A stretch of 64,000 nucleotides of DNA from Jeotgalibaca dankookensis. GTDB taxonomy: Bacteria > Bacillota > Bacilli > Lactobacillales > Aerococcaceae. The stretch covers positions 1,364,001 to 1,428,000 of the forward strand of contig NZ_CP019728.1 of the NCBI RefSeq assembly GCF_002005405.1, given 5' to 3'. Within the stretch, counting starts at the first letter, position 1; the number at the start of each line of letters is the position of its first letter. A model generated the notes under the pieces. The model was not told the DNA's origin. It ran no database searches and saw nothing but the letters and a program-made list of their open reading frames with translations. Below are positions 16,543 to 25,089 of this stretch, piece after piece. The position numbers and the translations under genes were made by a program.

Positions 16543-17519
16543 TAATACAATCCCGTTTCTATCAAACTAATTCTTATTGCATCTTTATTTGCACTATGTA
16601 AATCTGATAGTTTCACAAAACTAGAATTTTCAACACCTAATCTACCTCTTATATATTTCCCAATCATGCTTTTACTTGGAAATGATGATATTTGTTTAGG
16701 ATAAATCCCATTAGGGCCTTGACTTCCTTCTAAAATCGCCTCCATTTTTATACCATCGTCCCACAATATTTCTACCGGTTCATTTTGCCGAATAGACTCC
16801 CCACTGCTATTTCTTACCACAACTGCATCTGTTTTCTTTTGTGGAAATAGTTTTGGGAACTTTCTAATATTCTCCATTGAAATAGGGATATATGCGACAT
16901 CCTCACGATTATGTGCGCCACCATGTCCCCAGTTAATTCCACTTTTTTGCGGCATAGTTTTTTCTCCTGTAGAACTATCAAATATATACAAAGGTACTAT
17001 ACATCTACTATCACTAAAATAAATAGTGGATGTTCCAATTAGGGGGCTAGAGCCATAGTTTTGAATTATATTAGTAGCATTCGCACTATTTACGGAATTT
17101 CCTAATATAGTGTCCGTGTAAGAAGATAGTGTCTCGTAAGAATCATCGGTAGCTTCTCCTAATATTTCTCTATATGGTTTTTTTAAACCGTTTACAGAAA
17201 AGTTAGCTGAACCCAATAGTGCATAAGTAATTTTTCCTTCTTTCCTCCAAATATATACTTTTGAATGAACAGGTATTTTTGAATATAAAATTTCTAAGTT
17301 AGAACTATTCTGAGATATTTGTTGTAATTGTTTATGTAAAGCTTCGGATATTCCGCTCGCCCCATACATACCATATACTACAGTTGCCTTAAGAGAAGTC
17401 TGGCTCAGATCTTCAACTGGTTTTGGCCCTATAAACCCAGAAATAATAATAATCTCATCAGAAAATTGGTTGGCTTTGTTATTAAATATTAATCTATATA
17501 AATCATCTGAAAAAATCAT
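16515..17519 (-). CDS. Phospholipase D-like restriction endonuclease, NgoFVII family
   Basis: Probable DNA endonuclease of 334 residues. The phospholipase-D catalytic motif is visible as HSKVYIWRK...ALLGSANFS (His and Lys, then GSANF) near residues 85-110. A single HKD motif per chain means two chains must pair to form one active site, as in BfiI. The C-terminal half (SGINWGHGG...VAYIPISMENIRKFPKLFP) resembles the NgoFVII-type Pfam family, whose named member cuts GCSGC. It lies in the AT-rich restriction island but is separated from the other restriction genes by an opposite-strand gene. The ribosome site before the ATG is weak. Its target sequence and partner methylase are unknown. Confidence 0.8.
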   Translation of the reverse strand: MIFSDDLYRLIFNNKANQFSDEIIIISGFIGPKPVEDLSQTSLKATVVYGMYGASGISEALHKQLQQISQNSSNLEILYSKIPVHSKVYIWRKEGKITYALLGSANFSVNGLKKPYREILGEATDDSYETLSSYTDTILGNSVNSANATNIIQNYGSSPLIGTSTIYFSDSRCIVPLYIFDSSTGEKTMPQKSGINWGHGGAHNREDVAYIPISMENIRKFPKLFPQKKTDAVVVRNSSGESIRQNEPVEILWDDGIKMEAILEGSQGPNGIYPKQISSFPSKSMIGKYIRGRLGVENSSFVKLSDLHSANKDAIRISLIETGLYYMELIKTRD

Positions 17520-17663
17520 AAAAACAGCTCATTTCATTATTTTAATATAATTAACTCTTTAAATTGTTTAGTGATATTTTTCTCAGATAAATATTACTAA
17601 AGACAATATCAATATTCCAGCTTATAATATAATTTTTAACATCAAGTTTATGGAGGTGATTTA

Positions 17664-18038
17664 ATGAATGAAGATATATTCCAAATAATTAAAGATTATG
17701 TAAAGTTAATTGGTTTAGATAAAAAAAATATTGTTACCTTTACTATTGATGATAATAATACCAAACAAATAGAGGACATAACAATAATAGATACTATGAA
17801 AAATATTAACCATGTACTTTTAATAGAAAGCTTATATAATTTAAGCCTAAATAACATTGGTAAAAGTATTATAATACTTCGCAAGGTTGACTTTAGTATG
17901 GAAAATATTAATACTATTTCTAATGGTTTAGATTTATTATATAAAGTTCAAAATGAAAACTACGATTTCCAAGTTATTGATTATTTGCTAAGTGACGGGT
18001 TATTTTATTTTTCGTTAGTGAGCAACGACTTAATTTAG
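17664..18038 (+). CDS. Unrecognised 124-residue protein inside the restriction island
   Basis: A small AT-rich gene on the strand opposite to all other island genes. It has a very good ribosome site (GGAGGTG six bases before ATG), which argues that it is real. The protein is acidic, rich in Ile, Asn and Leu (TIIDTMKNINHVLLIESLYNLSLNN), with no signal peptide, membrane segment or motif I know. It ends nine bases from the convergent McrC-like gene and starts 144 bases from the divergent nuclease. Position suggests a cargo, control or immunity role within the island, but nothing in the sequence proves any of these. Confidence 0.7.
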   Translation: MNEDIFQIIKDYVKLIGLDKKNIVTFTIDDNNTKQIEDITIIDTMKNINHVLLIESLYNLSLNNIGKSIIILRKVDFSMENINTISNGLDLLYKVQNENYDFQVIDYLLSDGLFYFSLVSNDLI

Positions 18039-18047
18039 CATTACTTT

Positions 18048-19481
18048 TTAAGTTAGATATTTTGAATACATAATTTGTGGATCTCTTGCTATTACATTTA
18101 TTGGATCAAGCCCTAAATCGTCCATAAATTCTAGTGAAACATAAGAGTATTTTACTCCTAAGTCGTTATCTTCAGCTAAATTATCTTTAGGTACTATAAA
18201 TGAGTTCGTAAATGTATATTGATTAATCATTGCTAGGTTTGAGAAAGCTAATTCGTATAAATATTGCTTTGTAATATCCCCTACACCAGGTTGTTTACGA
18301 ACCCTACTATCCGTAAATTCAATTAAATAATACTTAGCATCAAATATATCAAATCTCTTTTCGATATTATTAACATGCAAAATGTCTAGCTCTAATGTTT
18401 TACTTGCTTTATATTCAGTTTCTGTTTCCATTAATGTCCATTTAGGAACATCTACTACTTCTTTTAGTGGTAAGTCCTGTCTATATTGAATTAACTTATA
18501 ATTATTTTTTTTAATTACAGTTCCTTCTGAAATAAGATTTAATTCAGCTAGTGTTTTGTTTAAATCATTTTTATAATATTTTTTACATACTTCTTCCCAT
18601 ACTAAATTAAATGAACTAGTTCCGTAAAATTCTACTTCTGAACTATCTGTTTTTAGGGCCTTTTTTCTAATATATTTTAGAAGGTTTTTTAAAATTAATT
18701 GCTTAGAATTAATAAATTGAGAATTTAATTCTGACTCTAATAAATACTCTAAGTAATCACTATTTCCAATATCTTCCAAATAATCATCTGAGATAATTAC
18801 TGGTTCAAATCCGATTAAATTTAAGACATCTTTTAATTCAGTAGATATTTCTGTTAATATTGCAGCATGTATTCTCCTAATTATGTTGCCATTATCTTGA
18901 ATAACATTTTTGTTAATATAATTTAAATAAAAAGGAACTCCTTTTATAATGTGAGCATTTTTTTCATTAATTGTTTTATCCCAAAGTATTTCTCCATCTC
19001 CATTTAACTCAATATTAGTAGTTTCACTTGAATATAGTCCATTCTCAAAATAAGACGTTTGCAAGTACATCTTTAGTGCTAAAAAACTCTCATTATCGTT
19101 ATCAAATTCCAAATTACTATCAATGTATAAACTCTGAAACTTTTGTATTACCCGTAGTATTTGTATAAGCTTCTGTTTATTTCCAGAATAATCTGCAAAT
19201 ATATTGTTAATATATTTCGGATAAACTACTATACAAATATCTTTAATTAATAAAATACCTACGTATTTAAAGTAAAAATATTCATCATATTTTATTTCGT
19301 TTTCTAAATCAGCATTGACTAAGCTATTAATTTCTACTTTGGAAGATTTTTGGTATAAGACTTTTGTTGACTTTAATTTTTTTATTAAATTATTTGCTGG
19401 ATAAGCACTAGTAGACTCAAATTCACTTTTAATTTTGGAAGGAGTTATTTTACTATCTTCTTGAAAATATAGTATATGCAT
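18048..19481 (-). CDS. McrC-like nuclease subunit (LlaJI R2-type)
   Basis: 477-residue partner of the McrB-like motor, carrying the PD-(D/E)xK nuclease domain at the C-terminal end: the ELDILHV strand followed by RFDIFDAKYYLIEF, with Asp and Asp-x-Lys as catalytic residues near residues 360-380. The N-terminal part (YKYVGILLIKDICIVVYPKYI in part) matches McrC proteins. It follows the McrB-like gene by 53 bases. In the lactococcal LlaJI system the same pair cuts unmethylated DNA in a GTP-dependent way, in contrast to E. coli McrBC, which cuts methylated DNA. The presence of two methylases next door makes the LlaJI mode more likely here. Confidence 0.88.
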   Translation of the reverse strand: MHILYFQEDSKITPSKIKSEFESTSAYPANNLIKKLKSTKVLYQKSSKVEINSLVNADLENEIKYDEYFYFKYVGILLIKDICIVVYPKYINNIFADYSGNKQKLIQILRVIQKFQSLYIDSNLEFDNDNESFLALKMYLQTSYFENGLYSSETTNIELNGDGEILWDKTINEKNAHIIKGVPFYLNYINKNVIQDNGNIIRRIHAAILTEISTELKDVLNLIGFEPVIISDDYLEDIGNSDYLEYLLESELNSQFINSKQLILKNLLKYIRKKALKTDSSEVEFYGTSSFNLVWEEVCKKYYKNDLNKTLAELNLISEGTVIKKNNYKLIQYRQDLPLKEVVDVPKWTLMETETEYKASKTLELDILHVNNIEKRFDIFDAKYYLIEFTDSRVRKQPGVGDITKQYLYELAFSNLAMINQYTFTNSFIVPKDNLAEDNDLGVKYSYVSLEFMDDLGLDPINVIARDPQIMYSKYLT

Positions 19482-19534
19482 TAATCTATCTCCTAAACAA
19501 TAGTAATAAACATTGATTAATAATTCTTTGTTTT

Positions 19535-21439
19535 TTATTCGTCATTTAATTCAATATCAATTTCCTCATGATTAATAAATATTCTAACCCCTATATTATC
19601 AAATTCATTCAAAATTTCAGAATAAATCATTTTCTCTTGGTCAAGAGTGAATAATTCATTCCTCCGATGCTTTCCAACATCTTCAAATAGGTAATTTAAT
19701 ACTTTTCTTTTAAACGAATTAGTTAAACGTATATTAGCTTCTTCATATGTTTCATTTGATTTAACTTCTAAAATTTTTTTTGAAATAAAATAAGGACCAA
19801 GGAGTTTATCTTCCGCTATTTTTAATTTAATTAATTGTTTGTTTATAAACTGGCGCAATTCGTTCCACTCTACAGTCCCATTATTTAATATAATTTTTGC
19901 ATACTGCGTAAATTCTTCTCTGTTTTCTTCAAAAGCCTGGTTTATTCCAAAATATTTTTGCTCCCATCTCCGCTTAAACGCTGTATCTAAAGGCATGACT
20001 CCTTGGTCAGCACTATTCATTGTAGTCCATATATAAAAATTTTGAGGAAATATAAGCCCTTCGTTTAATTGTCCCCCTTCTGTATAACTGTTAGGATTCA
20101 TTAAGCCTTCTTCGGTTAAATATATTTTCATATCCTCACCGATACTTATTGGATACTCACTTCTATCATTATCGTCTCTATCTAATAATTGAAAAAAATC
20201 TCCAAATACAGCACTAACATTAGCTCTGTTAAGCTCTTCAATTATTAATAAAAACGGTTGATTAGGTTTCATTAAGGCTTCTACTAAAGTTTTTAGTAAA
20301 ATTCCCGGAATATATTTGTACGTTATTCTTTCTTCTCCTTCAAAGATATAAGGGAAGGGCTTAAATGTTCCAATAAATTGTCCGTAGGTCATATTAGGAT
20401 GGAAAGTTATCCTTTTAATATTTTGGGATGGAAAGGCTTCACTATCTTTTTTCAATCTATAACTTTTTCCAGTACCTGGAGCCCCAAAGTATATATATTG
20501 TCTATAATCTTCAATCAATTCATATGAATCATCGTTAGTTCTAATTTCCGAAGTGTTTGTCTCAATACGGTCGAACCCACTACTAATTTTAGCTATTTCT
20601 AATTCGTGATTATTTTGAGTTACAACTTCAACATATCTACTTCTATTTGTTCGATTATCCAATGTTGATCTTGCAGTTTCAAATGAAAGTTCGGAGTGCT
20701 CTTTATTACATATACTTTGTAAATGGGCTATCTTTCCAACCCAATTAGGGTGGATTTTGAGCTTTCTACTAGAAGAAGAAATAAAATATTCGGTTCCAAT
20801 TAAATACTGAAACATTATATTTCTTTGGCTTCTTTTGTGCTGTTCAGTACTCTCATCATTAAAATCGTAATATATGTTTCCTATTTCTTCTATACTTATT
20901 TCTATGGATTCTTGCTCCCTACCACTTTCTAGTATGTGTGTTAGTAATTTATCTAATAAATGGAAGTACACAATCTCTCCTTCTTCATTAGTGGCATAAG
21001 AAAAAAGATTTAAAAATACAATACTGAGATATCTCGATATTGTTATTTCATTATTTGCAACTCTTTTTGCGAGTGCAGATAGTGTGAAATTTTGATCTTC
21101 CCAGATACCAAAAGCACCACCATCTTGATAAATTTTTTGAAACTTATCTTTCAAATTTTGAAACTCTTCTTCTGAATAACTTCCATCAAGAAATTTTATT
21201 GTATCTTCTATGTTCGCACCACCATAACTAAATCTTCCTCCTTCGCGGAATATTTCAAAAGCTGATATAGATCTAATAACAATTTTTTCAGATGGTGATA
21301 ACTCTCTATTTAATCCTTCATGAGATAATTGGTAGTTTGCTATGTCTTTTGAAGCATATATTAATGCTTGTAAGTGGTTTACTTTATCTGCTTTTATACT
21401 TTCATCAAAACGTGACTTAAGTGAATCTAAAATCGCCAT
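19535..21439 (-). CDS. McrB-like AAA+ GTPase (LlaJI R1-type motor)
   Basis: 634-residue motor subunit of a GTP-driven restriction enzyme. An N-terminal ~300-residue region, probably the DNA-recognition part, precedes the AAA+ domain. Seen: Walker A GAPGTGKSYRLK (about residue 320), Walker B FLLIIEELNRANVSAVFGD, and the McrB signature TMNSADQGVMPLDTAFKRRW, where MNSADQ corresponds to the MNTAD GTP-specificity motif. A GGAGGG site precedes the ATG. It is transcribed separately from the methylases, because a strong terminator lies between them, so restriction and modification can be tuned independently. Codon use is very AT-rich. Confidence 0.9.
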   Translation of the reverse strand: MAILDSLKSRFDESIKADKVNHLQALIYASKDIANYQLSHEGLNRELSPSEKIVIRSISAFEIFREGGRFSYGGANIEDTIKFLDGSYSEEEFQNLKDKFQKIYQDGGAFGIWEDQNFTLSALAKRVANNEITISRYLSIVFLNLFSYATNEEGEIVYFHLLDKLLTHILESGREQESIEISIEEIGNIYYDFNDESTEQHKRSQRNIMFQYLIGTEYFISSSSRKLKIHPNWVGKIAHLQSICNKEHSELSFETARSTLDNRTNRSRYVEVVTQNNHELEIAKISSGFDRIETNTSEIRTNDDSYELIEDYRQYIYFGAPGTGKSYRLKKDSEAFPSQNIKRITFHPNMTYGQFIGTFKPFPYIFEGEERITYKYIPGILLKTLVEALMKPNQPFLLIIEELNRANVSAVFGDFFQLLDRDDNDRSEYPISIGEDMKIYLTEEGLMNPNSYTEGGQLNEGLIFPQNFYIWTTMNSADQGVMPLDTAFKRRWEQKYFGINQAFEENREEFTQYAKIILNNGTVEWNELRQFINKQLIKLKIAEDKLLGPYFISKKILEVKSNETYEEANIRLTNSFKRKVLNYLFEDVGKHRRNELFTLDQEKMIYSEILNEFDNIGVRIFINHEEIDIELNDE

Positions 21440-21517
21440 TTAATCCCTCCTATACTTAATACATTATACCATTAGAATTTTAGTAATAAACTTTATATAT
21501 TAAGATGAATACGAAAT

Positions 21518-21551
21518 ATAAAAAAGAGATAATCTAATTAGATTATCTCTT
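21518..21551 (-). terminator. Terminator between methylase and restriction genes
   Basis: A perfect 28-base palindrome (21524-21551, outer bases AAGAGATAATCT) followed on the minus strand by six T. It sits 32 bases past the second methylase stop codon and separates modification from restriction transcription. Confidence 0.85.
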
Positions 21552-21583
21552 AAATGGGCATCTATAAAATTTTAAATAAACAT

Positions 21584-22840
21584 TTACACAATTTTTTTTT
21601 CTTTTTTTACTATTTCAATCATTAATTCTTCAATTGCTAAAGCCAATCGACGAGCAAATTCTGGTGGTACTGCATTCCCAATCATTTTATAATTATTTCC
21701 TCTTGTTGATATAAATTCAAAATCATCCGGAAATGATTGTAATCGGGCTGCCTCACGAACGGTAATTGTTCTTTTTTGCTTTGGATCGGGGTGAATAAAC
21801 CTCAATCCGTCTTTGTAGAGATGAGCTGTAATAGTGGTACTAGGTAAGTTTTCCCTTAAAACATGATATTTGTGTACTTTAGAATTACCACCAGTAGCTT
21901 CATTATATATTTTATTAAGTGCTCGTGCATCCTGGAGCTCATTCTTACCACTAGCTATATCGTTAGCTAATAATTCGAATATTTTTATGTCTCTTTCATT
22001 TTGAAATCGTGCTACATGTCCCCAAGTGTAATGATACTTATCTGTAAGAGTATGAGATTGTTTACCAATTCCCACTATAAAATCTGCTTGCTCTTTAGGG
22101 TAAAGAGCTGGTAAATCACCAATTGCATCCGTTACTGTTAACTCAATACTACTTTTATATTTTGGTAATATCTGTTCATAGAAATTAACAAGTATAGATT
22201 GCATTTCTTCATAGGATTTATTGCCTTTTCTAATCCCTACTAATATCACTCTACGTCTATTTTGAGGAACTCCATAATTCTTTATATCAATTAATGCATG
22301 TTCTTTTATATTATCAACAATTTCATACCCTATACTCTCAACATCATTTTTTATTAAATCTACTATTTTTGTACCATCTGGCATTGCCGATAGCATTCCT
22401 GGTACATTTTCAAAAACAAAAATTTCTGGTTGGTATCTTTCAACAGTCTTTAAATAATATTCAAACAAATAATTACGATAATCATGTTTCATACCGTATT
22501 TGTCTTTTGTTCTACCCGCTTGAGAGTAAGCCTGGCACGGTGGCCCTCCAATTATTACATCTAACTTCTCTTTTAAAAAATAGTCTAAGCCCTTGGACTT
22601 ACCATATTTTTTATCTTCAAAACCATTAAATAGCTCGTCTGTTCTTTGCATATCAAACCATATTGAGCTCTTTTCAGCATCTTTTATTCCGTAATGATTA
22701 ACTAACCTATTCTTCAAGGTTTCAAGAGGTGCTTTCTCCCATTCTACTGATGCTATTGGTTCGTATCTTTTTGTTTGCATAAACCCTTCTAGAAGCCCAC
22801 CAGCACCTGCAAATAAATCCATAATCTTAATTTTCCTCAT
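21584..22840 (-). CDS. C5-cytosine DNA methyltransferase (second methylase of the island)
   Basis: 418-residue modification enzyme that adds a methyl group to carbon 5 of cytosine. Motifs in order: I DLFAGAGGLLEGF (S-adenosylmethionine site), IV GGPPCQAYSQAGR with the catalytic Cys, VI ENVPGM, VIII QNRRRVILVG, a variable target-recognition region around residues 210-350, and X GNAVPPEFARRLA. The start overlaps the first methylase by 14 bases, so the two are translated together. Two different C5 methylases in one system usually each protect one strand of an asymmetric site, as for LlaJI (GACGC). The actual target here is not readable. Confidence 0.95.
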   Translation of the reverse strand: MRKIKIMDLFAGAGGLLEGFMQTKRYEPIASVEWEKAPLETLKNRLVNHYGIKDAEKSSIWFDMQRTDELFNGFEDKKYGKSKGLDYFLKEKLDVIIGGPPCQAYSQAGRTKDKYGMKHDYRNYLFEYYLKTVERYQPEIFVFENVPGMLSAMPDGTKIVDLIKNDVESIGYEIVDNIKEHALIDIKNYGVPQNRRRVILVGIRKGNKSYEEMQSILVNFYEQILPKYKSSIELTVTDAIGDLPALYPKEQADFIVGIGKQSHTLTDKYHYTWGHVARFQNERDIKIFELLANDIASGKNELQDARALNKIYNEATGGNSKVHKYHVLRENLPSTTITAHLYKDGLRFIHPDPKQKRTITVREAARLQSFPDDFEFISTRGNNYKMIGNAVPPEFARRLALAIEELMIEIVKKEKKIV

Positions 22841-24119
22841 TATCTAGCAACTCCATTACTTTTATAGCTACTGCTTTTCCTAGTAAAGGCGGAACTGCAT
22901 TCCCGACTTGACGATATTGTTCTTGTTTATTTCCATAAAATATAAAGTCGTCTGGAAACGATTGTAATCTAGCATTTTCTCTAACGGTTGGAATTCTATT
23001 CCATTTATAATGAAAATGTGTTCTATGTCCAGTATCTATCGTTCGGGAAGGTTTGCCACTATGATATCTAGTCAAAGCTTCATTATATTTAAATTTCCTT
23101 TTGTCTAACTCTATTTTAGGTAGTGCTTTGTAATTATTACCTTCAGGTATCATAGAAATTAATCTTATTGTTTCATCTGCATGATTTGTTGCAATATGAT
23201 TATGAATTTTCTTTGAATTTTTCCTCATATACTTTTGATATGTTGTGTAACTATTATTGGGATAATTCATTATTTGATCTAAATTAAATTTTTTAACTCC
23301 CTCTAAGGATGGTAAATCACCTATAGCTTGTTCTGTAGTTATATAATCATCTTCTGTAAGTTCAGGTTTAGGATATATAAATATATTGCTTATCTCTTCT
23401 TTTAGAGTCATTACAAAAAATACTCTTTTTCGAATTTGAGGCACTCCATAGTTAGGTGCATACAATATTTTTGGGTCTTCAAAATGATATCCAATTTCTT
23501 CAAAATCTTCTTTAACTCTCTTAGCTCCTGCACCATTATATAAAGTTAACATCCCAGGTACATTTTCTAAAACTACTACCTTTGGCCGTATTTTTTTAGC
23601 AGTCTTTACCATTGCGCTATACAAAACATTTCTTTTATCGAATTCTTCTCTTTTACCAGCTAAACTAAAACCTTGACAAGGTGGTCCACCTATTAAAACA
23701 TCGGCAAAAATATTTCTAGTTTCAAGATATTCAACAATTTTGTCTATATTTTTATGATTAAACAAGTCTAATTTTATTGCATCAGCATTCCCATGATTTT
23801 TTTTAAAAGTTTTTAACGCAGCATCATCGTAATCAACGCCTAGAACCACATTAAATCCTGCATCCATAAATCCTCGTGATAGTCCCCCAGCTCCTGAAAA
23901 CAAATCAACAACACTGTATTGTTTACTAGATATATTTGAGGTATCATTATCTTTAGCCTTAATGCCATATTCTAGGCAGTCTCTAATTCTATCTTGAACG
24001 GTTTTACCAGTAAAATTTAGTTCTAATTGTTCACAAACTTCATCTGATAGTTTTATTTTAAGCTCTTTACCTGGTATACTTGTTCTTCCAGAACCTGGTC
24101 TAGCTCCGCCTCTTGTCAT
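22827..24119 (-). CDS. C5-cytosine DNA methyltransferase with N-terminal DNA-binding extension
   Basis: First gene of the island, 430 residues. An N-terminal ~65-residue extension (TRGGARPGSGR, then SIPGKELKIKLSDEVCEQLE) precedes the catalytic domain and looks like a basic arm plus a small ribbon-helix-helix-like fold, which could let the enzyme repress its own promoter (inference). Catalytic motifs: I DLFSGAGGLSRGF, IV GGPPCQGFSLAGKR with the catalytic Cys, VI ENVPGM, VIII QIRKRVFFV, X GNAVPPLLGKAVA. The ribosome site GTGGAGG precedes the ATG. Partner of the overlapping second methylase; the two differ strongly in their target-recognition regions. Confidence 0.95.
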   Translation of the reverse strand: MTRGGARPGSGRTSIPGKELKIKLSDEVCEQLELNFTGKTVQDRIRDCLEYGIKAKDNDTSNISSKQYSVVDLFSGAGGLSRGFMDAGFNVVLGVDYDDAALKTFKKNHGNADAIKLDLFNHKNIDKIVEYLETRNIFADVLIGGPPCQGFSLAGKREEFDKRNVLYSAMVKTAKKIRPKVVVLENVPGMLTLYNGAGAKRVKEDFEEIGYHFEDPKILYAPNYGVPQIRKRVFFVMTLKEEISNIFIYPKPELTEDDYITTEQAIGDLPSLEGVKKFNLDQIMNYPNNSYTTYQKYMRKNSKKIHNHIATNHADETIRLISMIPEGNNYKALPKIELDKRKFKYNEALTRYHSGKPSRTIDTGHRTHFHYKWNRIPTVRENARLQSFPDDFIFYGNKQEQYRQVGNAVPPLLGKAVAIKVMELLDNEEN

Positions 24120-24410
24120 GAAAATTCCTCCACATTAACTAATATTCATATATATTTTTAAAAGAATGCCATTGAATTAAGTCCTTTTTTTCAATACCAT
24201 TATTATACTATATTAATTAAGTAAAAAAAGCAAGAACGTTAGTTCCTATATTTAATCCTTTATAGAAAGATATTTATTTTAATTACAGTGTCTTTTTAAA
24301 TATAAATTTTAGATAGTACTATTTAGCTTTAGAATTATTTTTTTGACCTGACAAGCTCGTCACCATACAATGAATGAATCACCATATAGAAAGTATGAGG
24401 GACTTATATC
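24120..24410. other. AT-rich divergent intergenic region at the right edge of the restriction island
   Basis: About 290 bases without a gene. On the minus strand a perfect TATAAT (24202-24207) could be the -10 of the methylase operon, with only a weak -35. I see no tRNA, integrase or direct repeat that would mark an insertion site. No GACGC site (the LlaJI target) is visible in it. Base composition rises again from about 24330, where the yczE-like gene's leader begins. Confidence 0.5.
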
Positions 24411-25046
24411 TTGAATAAAAATAATCGTTTTCGTATTCTGATGACCCTACTAGGATGTATCGCGATTGGAATAGGAATTGGAACTTTACGTATGGCAGAT
24501 CTTGGAACCGATCCTTTCACAACTTTATTATTAGGAGTCAGTTATTTCTCCAATATTGCGTTTGGTCATGTTTCGTTAGTGGTCAATGCGATTGGAATCT
24601 TAATTATGGTTCTATTTGGCCGCAAGTTTATTGGTATTGGAACTTTTTTCAATATGATTTTGGTTGGCTATATAGCAGATTTTACCTTTAATGGACTAGC
24701 TTCTCTCATCCAGCAGCCTTCATTTATGATGCGCTTATTGATTGGTTTGATTGGGTTACTCATTGTTATCGTAGGCGCTTCTTTATATATTGCCACACAA
24801 CGCGGCGTTGCGCCTTACGACGCCTTACCGCTTATCATTGAAGAGCGTAGTAAGGGAACCATCTCTTTCCGCAACATTCGGGTCTTTTCTGATGTCACGA
24901 GTGTGATATTGGGCTATTTACTTAGCGCAACGGTTGGCATTATGACGGTGATTGCAAGTTTTCTAGTTGGTCCACTCATTCAATATTTACGTCGAGTGTT
25001 CACAGATTTTTTATTAAAAATAGAATCAAACACATCACATTCATAA
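24411..25046 (+). CDS. YczE/YyaS/YitT-type membrane protein
   Basis: 211-residue integral membrane protein with about five to six hydrophobic segments. It starts at TTG, with GAGGGA nine bases upstream. The stretch GIGIGTLRMADLGTDPFTTLLLGVS and the later QRGVAPYDALPLIIEER are the two repeated LG-DPF and GVAPYDAL motifs of the YczE family. B. subtilis YczE affects surfactin production by an unknown mechanism; no transport substrate is known. It ends at a bidirectional terminator shared with helD. Confidence 0.85.
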   Translation: MNKNNRFRILMTLLGCIAIGIGIGTLRMADLGTDPFTTLLLGVSYFSNIAFGHVSLVVNAIGILIMVLFGRKFIGIGTFFNMILVGYIADFTFNGLASLIQQPSFMMRLLIGLIGLLIVIVGASLYIATQRGVAPYDALPLIIEERSKGTISFRNIRVFSDVTSVILGYLLSATVGIMTVIASFLVGPLIQYLRRVFTDFLLKIESNTSHS

Positions 25047-25089
25047 AAAAATGGGTAGAAAACTCTCAAGAGTTCCTACCCGTTTTTTT
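25045..25089. terminator. Bidirectional terminator between yczE-like gene and helD
   Basis: A long, slightly imperfect stem (AAAAAATGGGTAG...CTACCCGTTTTTT around an ACTCTCAAGAGT core) between convergent genes. Confidence 0.9.

Noticed and set aside
18048-21439. Stand-alone methylation-dependent McrBC defence
   Set aside because: Two C5 methylases directly upstream in the same orientation match LlaJI better; a 5mC-dependent nuclease beside two C5 methylases would risk self-cutting.
24120-24410. Attachment site or integrase remnant at the edge of the restriction island
   Set aside because: No tRNA, no recombinase gene and no matching direct repeat at 16434-16490 could be found by eye.
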